From Lachnospiraceae bacterium (GTDB taxonomy: Bacteria > Bacillota > Clostridia > Lachnospirales > Lachnospiraceae): a stretch of 64,000 nucleotides of DNA. The stretch covers positions 1 to 64,000 of the forward strand of contig JAGBOC010000030.1 of NCBI GenBank assembly GCA_017634065.1, written 5' to 3'. Positions 28,364 through 36,956 of the stretch are shown here, piece by piece. The notes below the pieces were generated by a model. The model worked only from the letters and a program-made list of their open reading frames with translations, searched no databases and was not told where the DNA came from. Every line of letters begins with the position of its first letter. The first letter of the stretch is position 1. A program made the translations under genes and the position numbers.

Positions 28364-29893
28364 ATGAAACTACATTCTACAAGAAATCTAAATGAAATTA
28401 AAAATCCTAAAGATGCCATCATAAAAGGTTTGTCAGATGATGGTGGACTTTATTGTCCAAAATATGAAGATATAATTGCACACAAGTTTAATATAAAAGA
28501 TTTATTATCAAATAATTACACAGATACTGCGAAACTAATTTTTACAATTTTCTTTGATGACTTTATTGATAAGGAAATAGAAGCCTGTATAAATGCTTCT
28601 TACAATAAAAATAATTTTGATGTAGCAAATAATAATATCGCTCCCATCACTAAACTAGGAAACAACTTTTTAATGGAACTTTATCACGGACCAACTTCTG
28701 CTTTTAAGGATGTTGCACTTACTATACTGCCACAGTTCTTGACAACAGCCTATAAAAGTAAAGGCGAAAATAAAAAAGTATACATCTTAACTGCTACATC
28801 AGGTGACACAGGAAAAGCAGCCCTTTCAGGGTTTAAAGATGTCGAAAATGTTTCTATCACAGTCTTTTATCCTACAGATGGTGTATCAAATATACAAAAG
28901 CTTCAAATGCAAACTTCAGAAGGAAATAATGTATCAGTTGTAGCCGTAAAAGGAGACTTTGATGACTGCCAAAGGCTTGTGAAAGAAATATATACAGATG
29001 CTGACATAAAAAAAATCTGCAATGAAAATAATGTTGTCTTATCAAGTGCAAATTCTATAAATATCGGAAGACTAGTCCCTCAAATAGTGTATTACATACA
29101 GTCCTATATAGATTTAGTTAATGAAAACTGTATCAAATTAAATGATGAAATAAACTTTGTAGTGCCAACTGGAAACTTTGGAGATATTCTTGCAGGATAT
29201 ATCGCTAAACTTCTTGGCACACCAATTAATAAATTGATTTGTGCAAGTAATGACAACAAGGTACTAACTGATTTTATAAACACAGGTATGTATGACAAAA
29301 ATAGAGAATTGTATAAGACCATTTCTCCATCTATGGACATACTTGTATCAAGCAATCTTGAAAGATTATTATTTTTACTTTCTGGTAACGATGATAAACT
29401 TGTGAAAGAACTTATGGATGATTTAAATGAAAAAGGAATATATAAAGTTTCTGATAATTTACTTTTGAAAATAAAAGAAAGTTTTGTAGCATATTATGCA
29501 AGTCAAGATGAATGCAAAAAAACCATAAAAGAAACATTTGAAAAAGATGGAAGAATCATAGACCCACACACAGCAGTTGCCTATAACTGCTTAAAGAAAT
29601 ACTTATCATCTAATCACGACAACATAAGTAAAAAATCGGAATCTGAAAAACCTGCTGTAGTACTCTCAACTGCAAGTCCTTATAAGTTTGCTCGTGATGT
29701 TCTAAAATGCATTTCAGAAGATAACATAGATGCACTTGATGATTTTACTTGCCTTGATAAATTAAATGAACTCACTAAAGAGCCTATCCCAAAAAACTTA
29801 TCTAAACTAAAAACAAAAGAAAAAAGATTTGATACAACACTTGATTATAGTGAAAGCAAAAACTATGTTGTAAATAATATAAAAAACGATTAA
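28364..29893 (+). CDS. thrC: Threonine synthase
   Basis: This 509-residue PLP enzyme converts O-phosphohomoserine to threonine. The PLP lysine lies in GPTSAFKDVAL, and the phosphate-binding segment ATSGDTGKAA and NSINIGRLVPQ match the long (yeast/E. coli-like) ThrC class. I chose ATG 28364 (MKLHSTRN), with AGAGGTG in front, over the GTG at 28358 that is itself part of that ribosome site. It is transcribed alone and divergently from tcdA. It ends 9 bp from the convergent zinc-ribbon gene with no clear terminator between. Confidence 0.95.
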   Translation: MKLHSTRNLNEIKNPKDAIIKGLSDDGGLYCPKYEDIIAHKFNIKDLLSNNYTDTAKLIFTIFFDDFIDKEIEACINASYNKNNFDVANNNIAPITKLGNNFLMELYHGPTSAFKDVALTILPQFLTTAYKSKGENKKVYILTATSGDTGKAALSGFKDVENVSITVFYPTDGVSNIQKLQMQTSEGNNVSVVAVKGDFDDCQRLVKEIYTDADIKKICNENNVVLSSANSINIGRLVPQIVYYIQSYIDLVNENCIKLNDEINFVVPTGNFGDILAGYIAKLLGTPINKLICASNDNKVLTDFINTGMYDKNRELYKTISPSMDILVSSNLERLLFLLSGNDDKLVKELMDDLNEKGIYKVSDNLLLKIKESFVAYYASQDECKKTIKETFEKDGRIIDPHTAVAYNCLKKYLSSNHDNISKKSESEKPAVVLSTASPYKFARDVLKCISEDNIDALDDFTCLDKLNELTKEPIPKNLSKLKTKEKRFDTTLDYSESKNYVVNNIKND

Positions 29894-29902
29894 CTCATCA
29901 AT

Positions 29903-31174
29903 CTACTCTTCTATATTTGTTATCATCACTTTTTTTGATTTCCTATCATATATAAATCTAAACTTTTTCTTCTCTCTTAAACCCTTTCTTGGTGTCACTC
30001 TACCGTGAGCAAGAATATTCATCCTATAACTATTTAATGTTCTCTGTTCTATTGTATTAAATATAATTGATTTAGGAAGTTCAAAATCGGCTTTTGCCAT
30101 CTCCACCAGTTCATTTTTAAACTTCACAAAACTCTCCGACAGTGCCTCATTTATATTTTTTACTTCTCTCTCATCAGCACCTTCTATCACTGGCACGTAA
30201 TAAATAATATTGCACCTGAGGTCTCCTTTAGTGACTGTCTCCCTTTCTTGTCTTAAACTTTTCACATAGAGTTCGTATTTTTTTTCTGGGTCAACTCCCT
30301 TTATTTCTCCTGAAGTACTTGACTTTAGATTTGATGCAGACACAGTTTCTGCAGAATCTGGATTTTCATAGTACACATATGTCTCTCTTTCTACTGCTAC
30401 ACCTTCACCACCTTGCAATAAAACTCTTCCATCTTCATCAACATATGCTCCATCAGGTGTCGCCTGATCTTTTAGCATCGCACCATCAGAGCCTACATAA
30501 TATTCTCCATCTATCCATGAATTGACTACAAGTTTTCCATCTATATCAAAATAGTACTTTTGTTCTACTCCATTTTCATCAACCTCTGTCACCCAATCAT
30601 CTACTACAGGGTCACCATTTTTATCAAATGCATAAAAATATCCTTCTCTTCTAACCCAAGTGTCTTTTAATTCCAGCACTGGTTGTGAAGTTTCTACTAT
30701 AGTACTCTCTTCTTCTAATGTTGAGGCTGGACCATCATTAAAAGTAGCCGTCTCTAATTCTTTTTTAAGTTGATAATCTTTAATTCTTTGCTTTACTATA
30801 GGAAATAAAAATGTTGCAAATGTTATAGCTCCCATCGTAAACAATATCATAAGTGACATAAGAAGTGTGAGTTTTGATTTACGCACTTTGCTTTTTTTTA
30901 TGCCATTTTTCTCATCTTGCATTTTATATACTAAAAGAACATCTTTTGCATTATCGCCTCGAAGTTCACTTTTAAGTTCTTCTATGTTGCCATCTACATT
31001 TAAAGGTATCCCACAGTATGGACAAAAGATAGCATCGGCATCGATTTGCTTATGACAAGTATCACAAATCTTTTTTTCTCTATGACTATGTTTTTTTGAA
31101 GCCAAAAACTGTTCGCAACTGCACGAACCTTTTTCTAATTCCAATCCACAATATTTACAATAAATCTTTTTCAT
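29903..31174 (-). CDS. Zinc-ribbon membrane protein with outside wall-binding-type repeats
   Basis: This 423-residue protein starts with two zinc-ribbon-like knuckles (CKYCG...CSC at 6-20 and CDTCHKQ...CPYCG at about 37-55). A charged stretch leads to one membrane segment at about 105-128. Outside this are repeats of the choline/wall-binding type (about 175-255: EGYFYAFDKNGDPVVDDWV and EYYVGSDGAMLKDQATPDG). The last about 120 residues (from LYVKSLRQERETV) form an unrecognised domain. The final repeat resembles the C-terminus of the giant surface protein (ATPDGYVVGADGKMM). The design suggests an inside zinc module linked to a wall-facing sensor or anchor; no function is established. Confidence 0.75.
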   Translation of the reverse strand: MKKIYCKYCGLELEKGSCSCEQFLASKKHSHREKKICDTCHKQIDADAIFCPYCGIPLNVDGNIEELKSELRGDNAKDVLLVYKMQDEKNGIKKSKVRKSKLTLLMSLMILFTMGAITFATFLFPIVKQRIKDYQLKKELETATFNDGPASTLEEESTIVETSQPVLELKDTWVRREGYFYAFDKNGDPVVDDWVTEVDENGVEQKYYFDIDGKLVVNSWIDGEYYVGSDGAMLKDQATPDGAYVDEDGRVLLQGGEGVAVERETYVYYENPDSAETVSASNLKSSTSGEIKGVDPEKKYELYVKSLRQERETVTKGDLRCNIIYYVPVIEGADEREVKNINEALSESFVKFKNELVEMAKADFELPKSIIFNTIEQRTLNSYRMNILAHGRVTPRKGLREKKKFRFIYDRKSKKVMITNIEE

Positions 31175-31219
31175 ACAATCATTATATACATTAAATGTGT
31201 TAAAAATATGTCCTATACA

Positions 31220-32614
31220 CTAATTTCGTTCTCTTCCATTTTCATTTTTTTCTATTTGTTCTTTCGTAGGACTTATATATACTTCTTTCCATTTCATATT
31301 CTTATGATATAAGAACATAGATAGTGCAAAAATATTCATAAGCACCCACCCAGCAACTGTTCCAACCGCAAGTGCATTAAATCTCCACACATTCATAAAC
31401 ATATACACAACTAACACTTTTGAAGATATATTGATTATTGAATCGACAAGAGTAAGTGTCATATTTCCCATGCCTCTAAAGAAACCATGGAATGTATTTG
31501 TAAAACCTACGAGAAAATATCCAAATGCAAGTATGTGCAGATAACTATTTCCAAGTTCTATAACCTCACCACTTCCCTTTGGTGCAAGTGCAACCATAAT
31601 GTCATTTTTAAAAAAGAATAAGATTATAAATATTATACCCGCAAAACTCATCTCCAATATAGCACCTTTCTTAAACACATCATATATCAAATCATTCTTT
31701 TTTGCTCCTCGACACTGCGCCGTATAAGTCATAATTCCAAGTGCTATATTTTGAGCTGGGACTATCGCAAAATTATCTATACGATTTATGATACCATTAG
31801 CAGCCATCGCAGCAACACCAAGAGTATTTATCTTTGCCATCACAAGTATTTTACCAAATGGTGGGACAGCCTGTTGAATTGCTGTTATGATACCATCTCT
31901 AAAAGTTCTTATAAAGAGTCTTCTCTTCACAACCAAGTCTTTTTTCTTAAAACGAAGTTCTTTAATTTTAACTTGCACATAAATATAAATTAATATGCAA
32001 CACACTATTTGAGAAATAATAGTTGCAACTGCTGCACCAAAAACACCTTGATTAAAAATTGCTACAAACAAAATATCAAGTATTATATTCATAACTGCTG
32101 AAAGTGCAAGATAAAATGTAGGTATTTTACTATTTCCCATTGCTTTTAATGTATTTCCAAAAACATTATAGATAAATACAAAAGGAAGTCCTATACAAGC
32201 AGTCCTAAGATATAGTATTGTGTCATCCATAACATCATTTGGCACCTGCATTATATAGAAAATATTTCTTGCAAATGTAGCAAGAATCAAACTTATGAGA
32301 ATTGAAAATATGCCACCAGCTATAAGTGTCGTTGATACTTCAAGTTTTACACCTATCATATCTTTAGCGCCATAGTATTCACTAATTATAACTGATGCGC
32401 CCATACAAAGACCGTAGAAAAATAAAAGCGTCAGACTGCTGATTTGTCCTGCTGTTGATACAGAAGCAAGACCTCTCTCCCCTACAAACTTTGACACCAC
32501 AAGTGCATCTACTAAATCATAAGATAGTAGCACAATGTTACCAATGATTAGTGGCACAGAAAACCAAAATAGTTTTTTAATTATATCTTTTTTTTCTATT
32601 TCTTCATATTTCAT
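31220..32614 (-). CDS. MATE-family efflux transporter
   Basis: This 464-residue protein has about twelve membrane segments and the two-fold repeated pattern of the MATE (NorM/DinF) family, which export drugs or cations with Na+ or H+. The early IIGNIVLLSYDLVDALVVSKFVG segment is typical. The C-terminal cytoplasmic tail is charged (EQIEKNENGRERN). There is no ribosome site: the ATG follows directly on the T-tract (TTTTTTATTATG) of the terminator of the thioredoxin operon. Transcription would need read-through or a start within the terminator. Substrate unknown. Confidence 0.87.
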   Translation of the reverse strand: MKYEEIEKKDIIKKLFWFSVPLIIGNIVLLSYDLVDALVVSKFVGERGLASVSTAGQISSLTLLFFYGLCMGASVIISEYYGAKDMIGVKLEVSTTLIAGGIFSILISLILATFARNIFYIMQVPNDVMDDTILYLRTACIGLPFVFIYNVFGNTLKAMGNSKIPTFYLALSAVMNIILDILFVAIFNQGVFGAAVATIISQIVCCILIYIYVQVKIKELRFKKKDLVVKRRLFIRTFRDGIITAIQQAVPPFGKILVMAKINTLGVAAMAANGIINRIDNFAIVPAQNIALGIMTYTAQCRGAKKNDLIYDVFKKGAILEMSFAGIIFIILFFFKNDIMVALAPKGSGEVIELGNSYLHILAFGYFLVGFTNTFHGFFRGMGNMTLTLVDSIINISSKVLVVYMFMNVWRFNALAVGTVAGWVLMNIFALSMFLYHKNMKWKEVYISPTKEQIEKNENGRERN

Positions 32615-32647
32615 AATAAAAAATATCGCCCTTCAAAAGGGCGATAT
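32615..32647 (-). terminator. Terminator of the redox operon
   Basis: On the minus strand an 11-bp stem ATATCGCCCTT/AAGGGCGATAT with a TTG loop is followed by TTTTT. It sits 22 bp after the thioredoxin stop codon and immediately before the MATE start codon. Confidence 0.95.
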
Positions 32648-32669
32648 AATTATAACACATTTAACTATT

Positions 32670-32975
32670 TTATTTAAGCATCGCAAGTATGTTTTCTTTT
32701 GAATCTACACCAACTAATTGATTTACAACTTTACCTTCTTTTAGTGCGAAGAGTGCTGGAATTGATGATACTTTATATTCCATCGCGAGATCCATATTAT
32801 CGTCGACATTTACAGTTGCAAACTTTATATCCGCATTTTCTTCTGCAAGTTCTTTTATGCTTGGCCCAAGCATTGAACACGCACCTCACCAAGAAGCCCA
32901 GAACTCCAGGATAACTGGCTTGTCAGATTTTAGAACTTCATTTTCATAGTTGTCTTTTGTAATTGCTACTTCCAT
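32670..32975 (-). CDS. trxA: Selenocysteine thioredoxin (UGA read as Sec)
   Basis: From ATG 32975, with GGAGG upstream, the frame reads MEVAITKDNYENEV, continues to FWASW, then TGA at codon 30 (32888-32886), then GACSMLGPSIKELAEE and a full thioredoxin tail to TAA. In ordinary thioredoxins W-A-x-W is followed by the redox CxxC; here the first cysteine codon is TGA and the resolving cysteine C33 is kept, giving U-G-A-C. Read through, the protein is 101 residues, normal thioredoxin length, with the cis-proline segment SSIPALFALKEG. A hairpin stands at the right distance for a bacterial SECIS. Taken as a stop the gene would be a useless 29-codon stub. Selenothioredoxins are known in some anaerobes. 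It is the last gene after the metallo-hydrolase and FTR. Decoding needs SelA/B/C/D, not in this window. Confidence 0.87.
32857..32873 (-). promoter_or_regulatory. Candidate bacterial SECIS hairpin
   Basis: On the minus strand, 12 nt after the TGA codon, ATGCTTGG-G-CCAAGCAT forms a perfect palindrome, most likely a 7-bp stem with a GGC loop. The loop begins 19 nt after the TGA and starts with G. Known bacterial SECIS elements have an apical loop 16-37 nt after UGA with a G in its first two positions. The hairpin also encodes sensible residues (SMLGPSI), so it does not disturb the fold. Confidence 0.75.
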
Positions 32976-33032
32976 AATACCTCCTTCTGGTGGACATAAG
33001 AGTGCACCAATTTACTTTGTGTTTTTTTTATC

Positions 33033-33230
33033 TTATTTCTCTTTGTGATAAAGTTTGCAGTGACAATAACCTTCAAACTCTGGATCAGCAACTTGATCTC
33101 TAAACTCTTTACACATGCACATAGTGTCATCTGTCATCTCAAGTCTGCATGGACAGTGACCATTTCTTTTTGCTAACCCTTCTCTTATTTTTTCTACTAT
33201 CTCTTTGTTTTCGTTAAAAGATAACTTCAT
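33033..33230 (-). CDS. Ferredoxin-thioredoxin reductase catalytic subunit
   Basis: This 65-residue protein carries the three cysteine pairs of the FTR catalytic chain: CPC (26-28), CMC (38-40) and CHC (56-58). In the known enzyme these hold a 4Fe-4S cluster next to a redox disulfide, so electrons from ferredoxin reduce a thioredoxin disulfide. Plant FTR-beta is about 110 residues; short forms such as this occur in anaerobes. It overlaps the metallo-hydrolase gene by 17 bp and lies 57 bp before the selenothioredoxin, its obvious partner. GGAGAAG precedes the ATG. No FTR variable (alpha) chain is visible. Confidence 0.88.
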   Translation of the reverse strand: MKLSFNENKEIVEKIREGLAKRNGHCPCRLEMTDDTMCMCKEFRDQVADPEFEGYCHCKLYHKEK

Positions 33231-33912
33231 TTTCTTCTCCTCTTCTATTGTTAATTCTTATTTCTTTTTCGATAATCTCTTTTACTTCTATACTCTTATC
33301 AACAAGTGCAACAAATTTCTTTCCTAATTCATATTCCCCTACAACATTACCGTAGTGTGTTGGTATAGCAACTTTTGGTTTTATAATATTTACAAGTTTT
33401 GATGCCTGTTCATAATCCATAGTGTATGTCCCACCTATTGGCACCAGTGCCACATCACACTTAACTTCTCTTGCCTCATCCGTAGCATCAGTGTCTCCTG
33501 CCACATAAAATCTCTTCCCATTTACATCAAGTATATACGAAAGCCATTCAAAAACTTTTTGATGAAATTGCTTATTTATATTATATGCAGGGAGAGTTTC
33601 AACTCGTATATTTTCCTCAAGCTCTATTTTATCAAACGGATTTAGTTTTATAATTTTTGCACTATCTCTTATTCCCGCATCAGAGATTAAAGTTTTAGCA
33701 ACCTTTGTCGGACAGATAAACTTTGTTTTATCATTCATTACATTTTGGATGCTTTTAGGGTCAAGATGATCATAATGGTCATGAGTTATAAAAATATAAT
33801 CTGCATCACAAAATCTTCCCCTTAACTCAAATGGATCAAAATAAAACTTTTTTCCACCTTCAGTTATTTTGATGCTTGAATGAGTATTTATTTTTATGTC
33901 TAAATTATCCAT
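33214..33912 (-). CDS. Metallo-beta-lactamase-fold hydrolase (UPF0173 type)
   Basis: This 232-residue protein has the metal motif THDHYDH (44-49), then GDTDATDE and PTHYGNV, which together give the histidine and aspartate ligands of the MBL fold (two metal ions). It matches the small UPF0173/UlaG-like group, whose substrates are mostly unknown. It is the first gene of an operon with FTR and selenothioredoxin, under a promoter that shares a palindrome with the ohrR-like promoter. A role in peroxide or thiol stress is an inference from context. Confidence 0.85.
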   Translation of the reverse strand: MDNLDIKINTHSSIKITEGGKKFYFDPFELRGRFCDADYIFITHDHYDHLDPKSIQNVMNDKTKFICPTKVAKTLISDAGIRDSAKIIKLNPFDKIELEENIRVETLPAYNINKQFHQKVFEWLSYILDVNGKRFYVAGDTDATDEAREVKCDVALVPIGGTYTMDYEQASKLVNIIKPKVAIPTHYGNVVGEYELGKKFVALVDKSIEVKEIIEKEIRINNRRGEENEVIF

Positions 33913-33936
33913 ACTACTTTATTAGGTATTATCTAT

Positions 33937-33965
33937 ATTGTATCGCATACGACATAATTTGTCAA
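33937..33965 (-). promoter_or_regulatory. Promoter and OhrR-like operator of the redox operon
   Basis: On the minus strand TTGACA (33965-33960), a 17-bp spacer and TACAAT (33942-33937) form a near-perfect promoter. The spacer and -10 hold an imperfect palindrome, ATTATGTCG-TATG-CGATACAAT. The matching region in the ohrR-like promoter (40483-40504) is identical at 17 of 22 positions and has the same -35 context (ATTGACAAATTAT). Confidence 0.8.
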
Positions 33966-33974
33966 TGGCAACTA

Positions 33975-34916
33975 TTAGTATAATCTAAATGTAAATCGCC
34001 TATTAGTCTTGCCATCTTTTTCTACCTCTATAATGAACAATTTGTCAATAATACTATCTCTCTCTATAACATTTATATCAACAAACTTTTTGTAATAATC
34101 TTTTTGCATTTTCACATCCACACAGTTAAGTACAACATTAGTTACTATTGATAATATTATAGTAATTAAGAACAGTGTTCTTCTATTTTTAAGAGGCTTC
34201 TCCACATAATCATTTATATTATCTTGGCTATCATCAGTATGGATGGCTTCACTATCTTCAGAATATTTATTCTTTATACTATTATAAAACTCTACCTTAC
34301 TCATATGAATGTAGGCTCTCACAAAAGGATAGATAGCACCAAGCGTTAGTATTGAAAGTAGCATCCATCCTATAAATGTCAGATAAAGATAAAACAAGTT
34401 GAACTTATTGTCCACCATTATACGGCGACTCTCACTTATACATTCATTTGCTGACCAATCTGAATGTTCTGCTTTAATAAATCCTGCCATACTATAAGCA
34501 AAAAACTTAATAAATACACCTACAATAGTTAAAACCCATAAAGCTAAATACAAAAATCTCAATAGATGTAAACAAATAATTCCTTTAAGATTAGATTTAT
34601 AATAGTAAAGTATATCATTAAAATCGTAATCCCTATCATTATTTGACATACTAAGAGTTTTCCTATCCAGCGAAAATAAAAATGGTGCATAAGGAATCTG
34701 CAAATTAATTATAAGTCCAATAGCCCACAAAATATATAAAAACGCTTTTGTTTGAGTTAAGGTCACTTGTTGATTAAAGTAATTAAGCAAAAGTGATACT
34801 ACTGACATTATTGTAAATGCAACTCTCAAACAAAATGCTAAATATACAAAGCCATCAGCAGAAAAATTACCACCTAATTTTCTATATGCAATTCTTTTTA
34901 TTTCTTTTGTAGACAT
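33975..34916 (-). CDS. Integral membrane protein, DUF975-like
   Basis: This 313-residue protein has about five membrane segments and a soluble, charged C-terminal part (RFTFRLY end). The segment EHSDWSANECISESRRIMVDNKFNLF and the pattern of helices resemble the DUF975 family of Firmicute membrane proteins, of unknown function. It begins 18 bp after the flavoprotein gene on the same strand, so it is probably co-transcribed with it. No catalytic residue is evident. Confidence 0.65.
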   Translation of the reverse strand: MSTKEIKRIAYRKLGGNFSADGFVYLAFCLRVAFTIMSVVSLLLNYFNQQVTLTQTKAFLYILWAIGLIINLQIPYAPFLFSLDRKTLSMSNNDRDYDFNDILYYYKSNLKGIICLHLLRFLYLALWVLTIVGVFIKFFAYSMAGFIKAEHSDWSANECISESRRIMVDNKFNLFYLYLTFIGWMLLSILTLGAIYPFVRAYIHMSKVEFYNSIKNKYSEDSEAIHTDDSQDNINDYVEKPLKNRRTLFLITIILSIVTNVVLNCVDVKMQKDYYKKFVDINVIERDSIIDKLFIIEVEKDGKTNRRFTFRLY

Positions 34917-34934
34917 CTTTTATAAACTCCTATT

Positions 34935-35549
34935 TCATTTTATGAAGTTAGTCATCTTGTGGTCTTCGTTAAAGTTAATTTTGTATTTTTCTTTTCCATC
35001 ATTTATACATTTAACTATGAAAGCCATATTTTTGCCAAGATGTCTCATAGTCTGCATACCCTCTTCATCTTGTTTTGCTTCACCAGGCAATCTTCCAAAA
35101 ACATTATTCCAGTACTGACTTCCTACAACTACCATATTACTAATAGTAAAATATTTATTTATCACATCAAAGTTTGTATCAGTTCCAGCACGACGTGCGA
35201 CGCATACTGTTGCACCCACTTTCATACTTAAGTCGTAACTTGCACTATAAAATAGTCTATCAAGAAAACTAATGACCGTTCCGTTTGTAGATGCATAATA
35301 GGTCGGACTTCCTACCACTATGCCATCTGCACCCTTAAGTTTTTCTGCCACTTCATTTACTACATCATCTATGACACATTTGCCAAGTTTAGTACACGCA
35401 CCACAAGCCATACAACCTTTTACATCATTTTTAAGACTAATTAACTCTGTCTCAATTCCTTCTTCATTTAGACCTTTTGCAACTTCATTTAATGCAAGTT
35501 CTGTATTAGAATCTTTCCTTGGACTTCCATTAATTAATATTATTTTCAT
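34935..35549 (-). CDS. Iron-sulfur flavoprotein / NADPH-dependent FMN reductase
   Basis: This 204-residue protein begins MKIILINGSPRKDSNTEL, the FMN phosphate-binding loop of the flavodoxin-like NADPH:FMN reductase family. The cysteine cluster GCMACGACTKLGKC (C-x2-C-x2-C-x4-C) follows, as in iron-sulfur flavoproteins, and GSPTYYASTNG binds the flavin ring. It probably passes electrons between ferredoxin and low-potential acceptors or detoxifies oxygen or peroxide. GGGGAAAAGG precedes ATG 35549. A -10 candidate (TATAAT) lies near 35630 on this strand without a clear -35. Confidence 0.87.
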   Translation of the reverse strand: MKIILINGSPRKDSNTELALNEVAKGLNEEGIETELISLKNDVKGCMACGACTKLGKCVIDDVVNEVAEKLKGADGIVVGSPTYYASTNGTVISFLDRLFYSASYDLSMKVGATVCVARRAGTDTNFDVINKYFTISNMVVVGSQYWNNVFGRLPGEAKQDEEGMQTMRHLGKNMAFIVKCINDGKEKYKINFNEDHKMTNFIK

Positions 35550-35646
35550 AATTCCTTTTCCCCTTTTATTTACATTTAATTTTTATACTGGCAAATACTT
35601 TAAGCCCGTTAATTTTACATACTATTATATCATAAATGCATAAATA

Positions 35647-35900
35647 TTATAGTCTATCATTTATTTCAAGGCACCAATTTTTTACAGCCTCATACTTACC
35701 ATCGCAATGATGCTTAAAATTAGTTTTATTTCCTTTATTATTTATGCACTTCTCACAATTCACATCTTGTTCTACGCTGTCCTCCCCAGGACAAAATCTG
35801 TCATGAGATGCTTGACAACTTGCACATGCGCAAGTCGCACAAAGGTCTTTTGTGTTATCCTTATCTACAAATCTAACTTCTACATCGCTTTTATACTCAT
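35647..35900 (-). pseudogene. Small cysteine-rich protein, frameshifted or oddly started
   Basis: On the minus strand an open frame ending at 35647 encodes a nine-cysteine peptide (LCATCACASCQASHDRF, then CPGEDS, NCEKC, HHCDG, NWCLE). It has no start codon of its own. ATG 35900, three bases past the DegV terminator T-tract, begins MSIK but hits TAG after six codons; adding one A to its A-run would join MSIK to SDVEVRFVDKD and the cysteine-rich frame. This is either a real frameshift, a sequencing slip or a non-ATG start. The cysteine spacing suggests metal or iron-sulfur binding. Confidence 0.45.
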
Positions 35901-35903
35901 AAT

Positions 35904-35929
35904 AAAAAACACCTGTGCGCCACAGGTGT
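35904..35929 (-). terminator. Terminator of degV
   Basis: On the minus strand ACACCTGTG-GCG-CACAGGTGT is followed by TTTTTT, a 9-bp perfect stem seven bases after the DegV stop codon. Confidence 0.95.
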
Positions 35930-35935
35930 CATTTT

Positions 35936-36823
35936 CTAATCTACTCTCTCATCCCCATAGAAGAATAATGCAACTGTTCCTGGACCTGTGTGACAACCTA
36001 TCACTGTACCTATGTTATTGATTAAAACTTTTCCATCTAAACTCTTAAATGTTTCTTCTACTTTTTTAGCCACTTCTTCTGCATCAGCAAGACAAGCAGA
36101 GTTACTTATATAGCATTTACCACTATAATTAAGACCACCTTCAGCATGTTCTTTCATTTTCTCAACTATTCTATCTATGACATTATGCTTTCCACGAATT
36201 TTTTCTCTTGGTATAAGTGCACCTTTGTAATCAACATTTAAAAGAGGACAAATCGAGAGCATTTTACCTACAAATCCTGCTGTTTTTGAGACACGGCCAC
36301 CTCTGATAAAGCAAGTTAAATCTGTAGTAAAAAACCAGTGATGAACTTTTAATTTATTATTTTCTCCCCACTCATAAAGTTCATCTATACTCATACCCTC
36401 TTTCTTCTTTTTAGCCATCATATCTATAAATAGCCCATATCCTGATGATGCTGAAAGTGAATCAAGAAGAAGTATTTTTCTATCAGGATATTTTGCGCTC
36501 AAAACATTTTTAGCCATATTTGCAGAATTAATAACTCCAGAGATTCCTGATGAAAGACACACATGCAAAACATCATATCCATCTTTTAAATATTTCTCAA
36601 AAAACTCTTCAAATTGTTTTTCATTAACTTGAGAGGTTTTTACATTTGCTCCTTCTCCAACCATCTTATAAAAGTCATCAAAGTTTATTGATTTCCCAAG
36701 GTCATCAACATATTGTTTCCCATCCATCTCAAATGTAAATGACACAAATGGTACTTCAATTTTCTTAAAATGTTCTTCTGATAAGTCCGCCGTTGAACAA
36801 CAACTTAATATATATTTACTCAT
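35936..36823 (-). CDS. DegV-family fatty-acid-binding protein
   Basis: This 295-residue DegV-like protein of the FakB type binds a fatty acid and presents it to the kinase FakA for entry into phospholipid. The usual segments are seen: an N-terminal SCCSTADLSEE strand, VPFVSFTFEMDGKQYVDD, HVCLSSGISGVINSA and LDSLSASSGYGLFID. It is a single-gene unit with its own terminator. No fakA partner is in the window. Ligand choice cannot be told. Confidence 0.9.
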   Translation of the reverse strand: MSKYILSCCSTADLSEEHFKKIEVPFVSFTFEMDGKQYVDDLGKSINFDDFYKMVGEGANVKTSQVNEKQFEEFFEKYLKDGYDVLHVCLSSGISGVINSANMAKNVLSAKYPDRKILLLDSLSASSGYGLFIDMMAKKKKEGMSIDELYEWGENNKLKVHHWFFTTDLTCFIRGGRVSKTAGFVGKMLSICPLLNVDYKGALIPREKIRGKHNVIDRIVEKMKEHAEGGLNYSGKCYISNSACLADAEEVAKKVEETFKSLDGKVLINNIGTVIGCHTGPGTVALFFYGDERVD

Positions 36824-36956
36824 TCAGCCTCCAAAAATATTTGACTAATTATACACTATTTATTATATACACCTTGCAGGTTATCTCTCATATAAACAAA
36901 TAGTAAAATAATTAATTCACTATGATATTTTAGTAGAAATTAAATAAAAAATCAAT

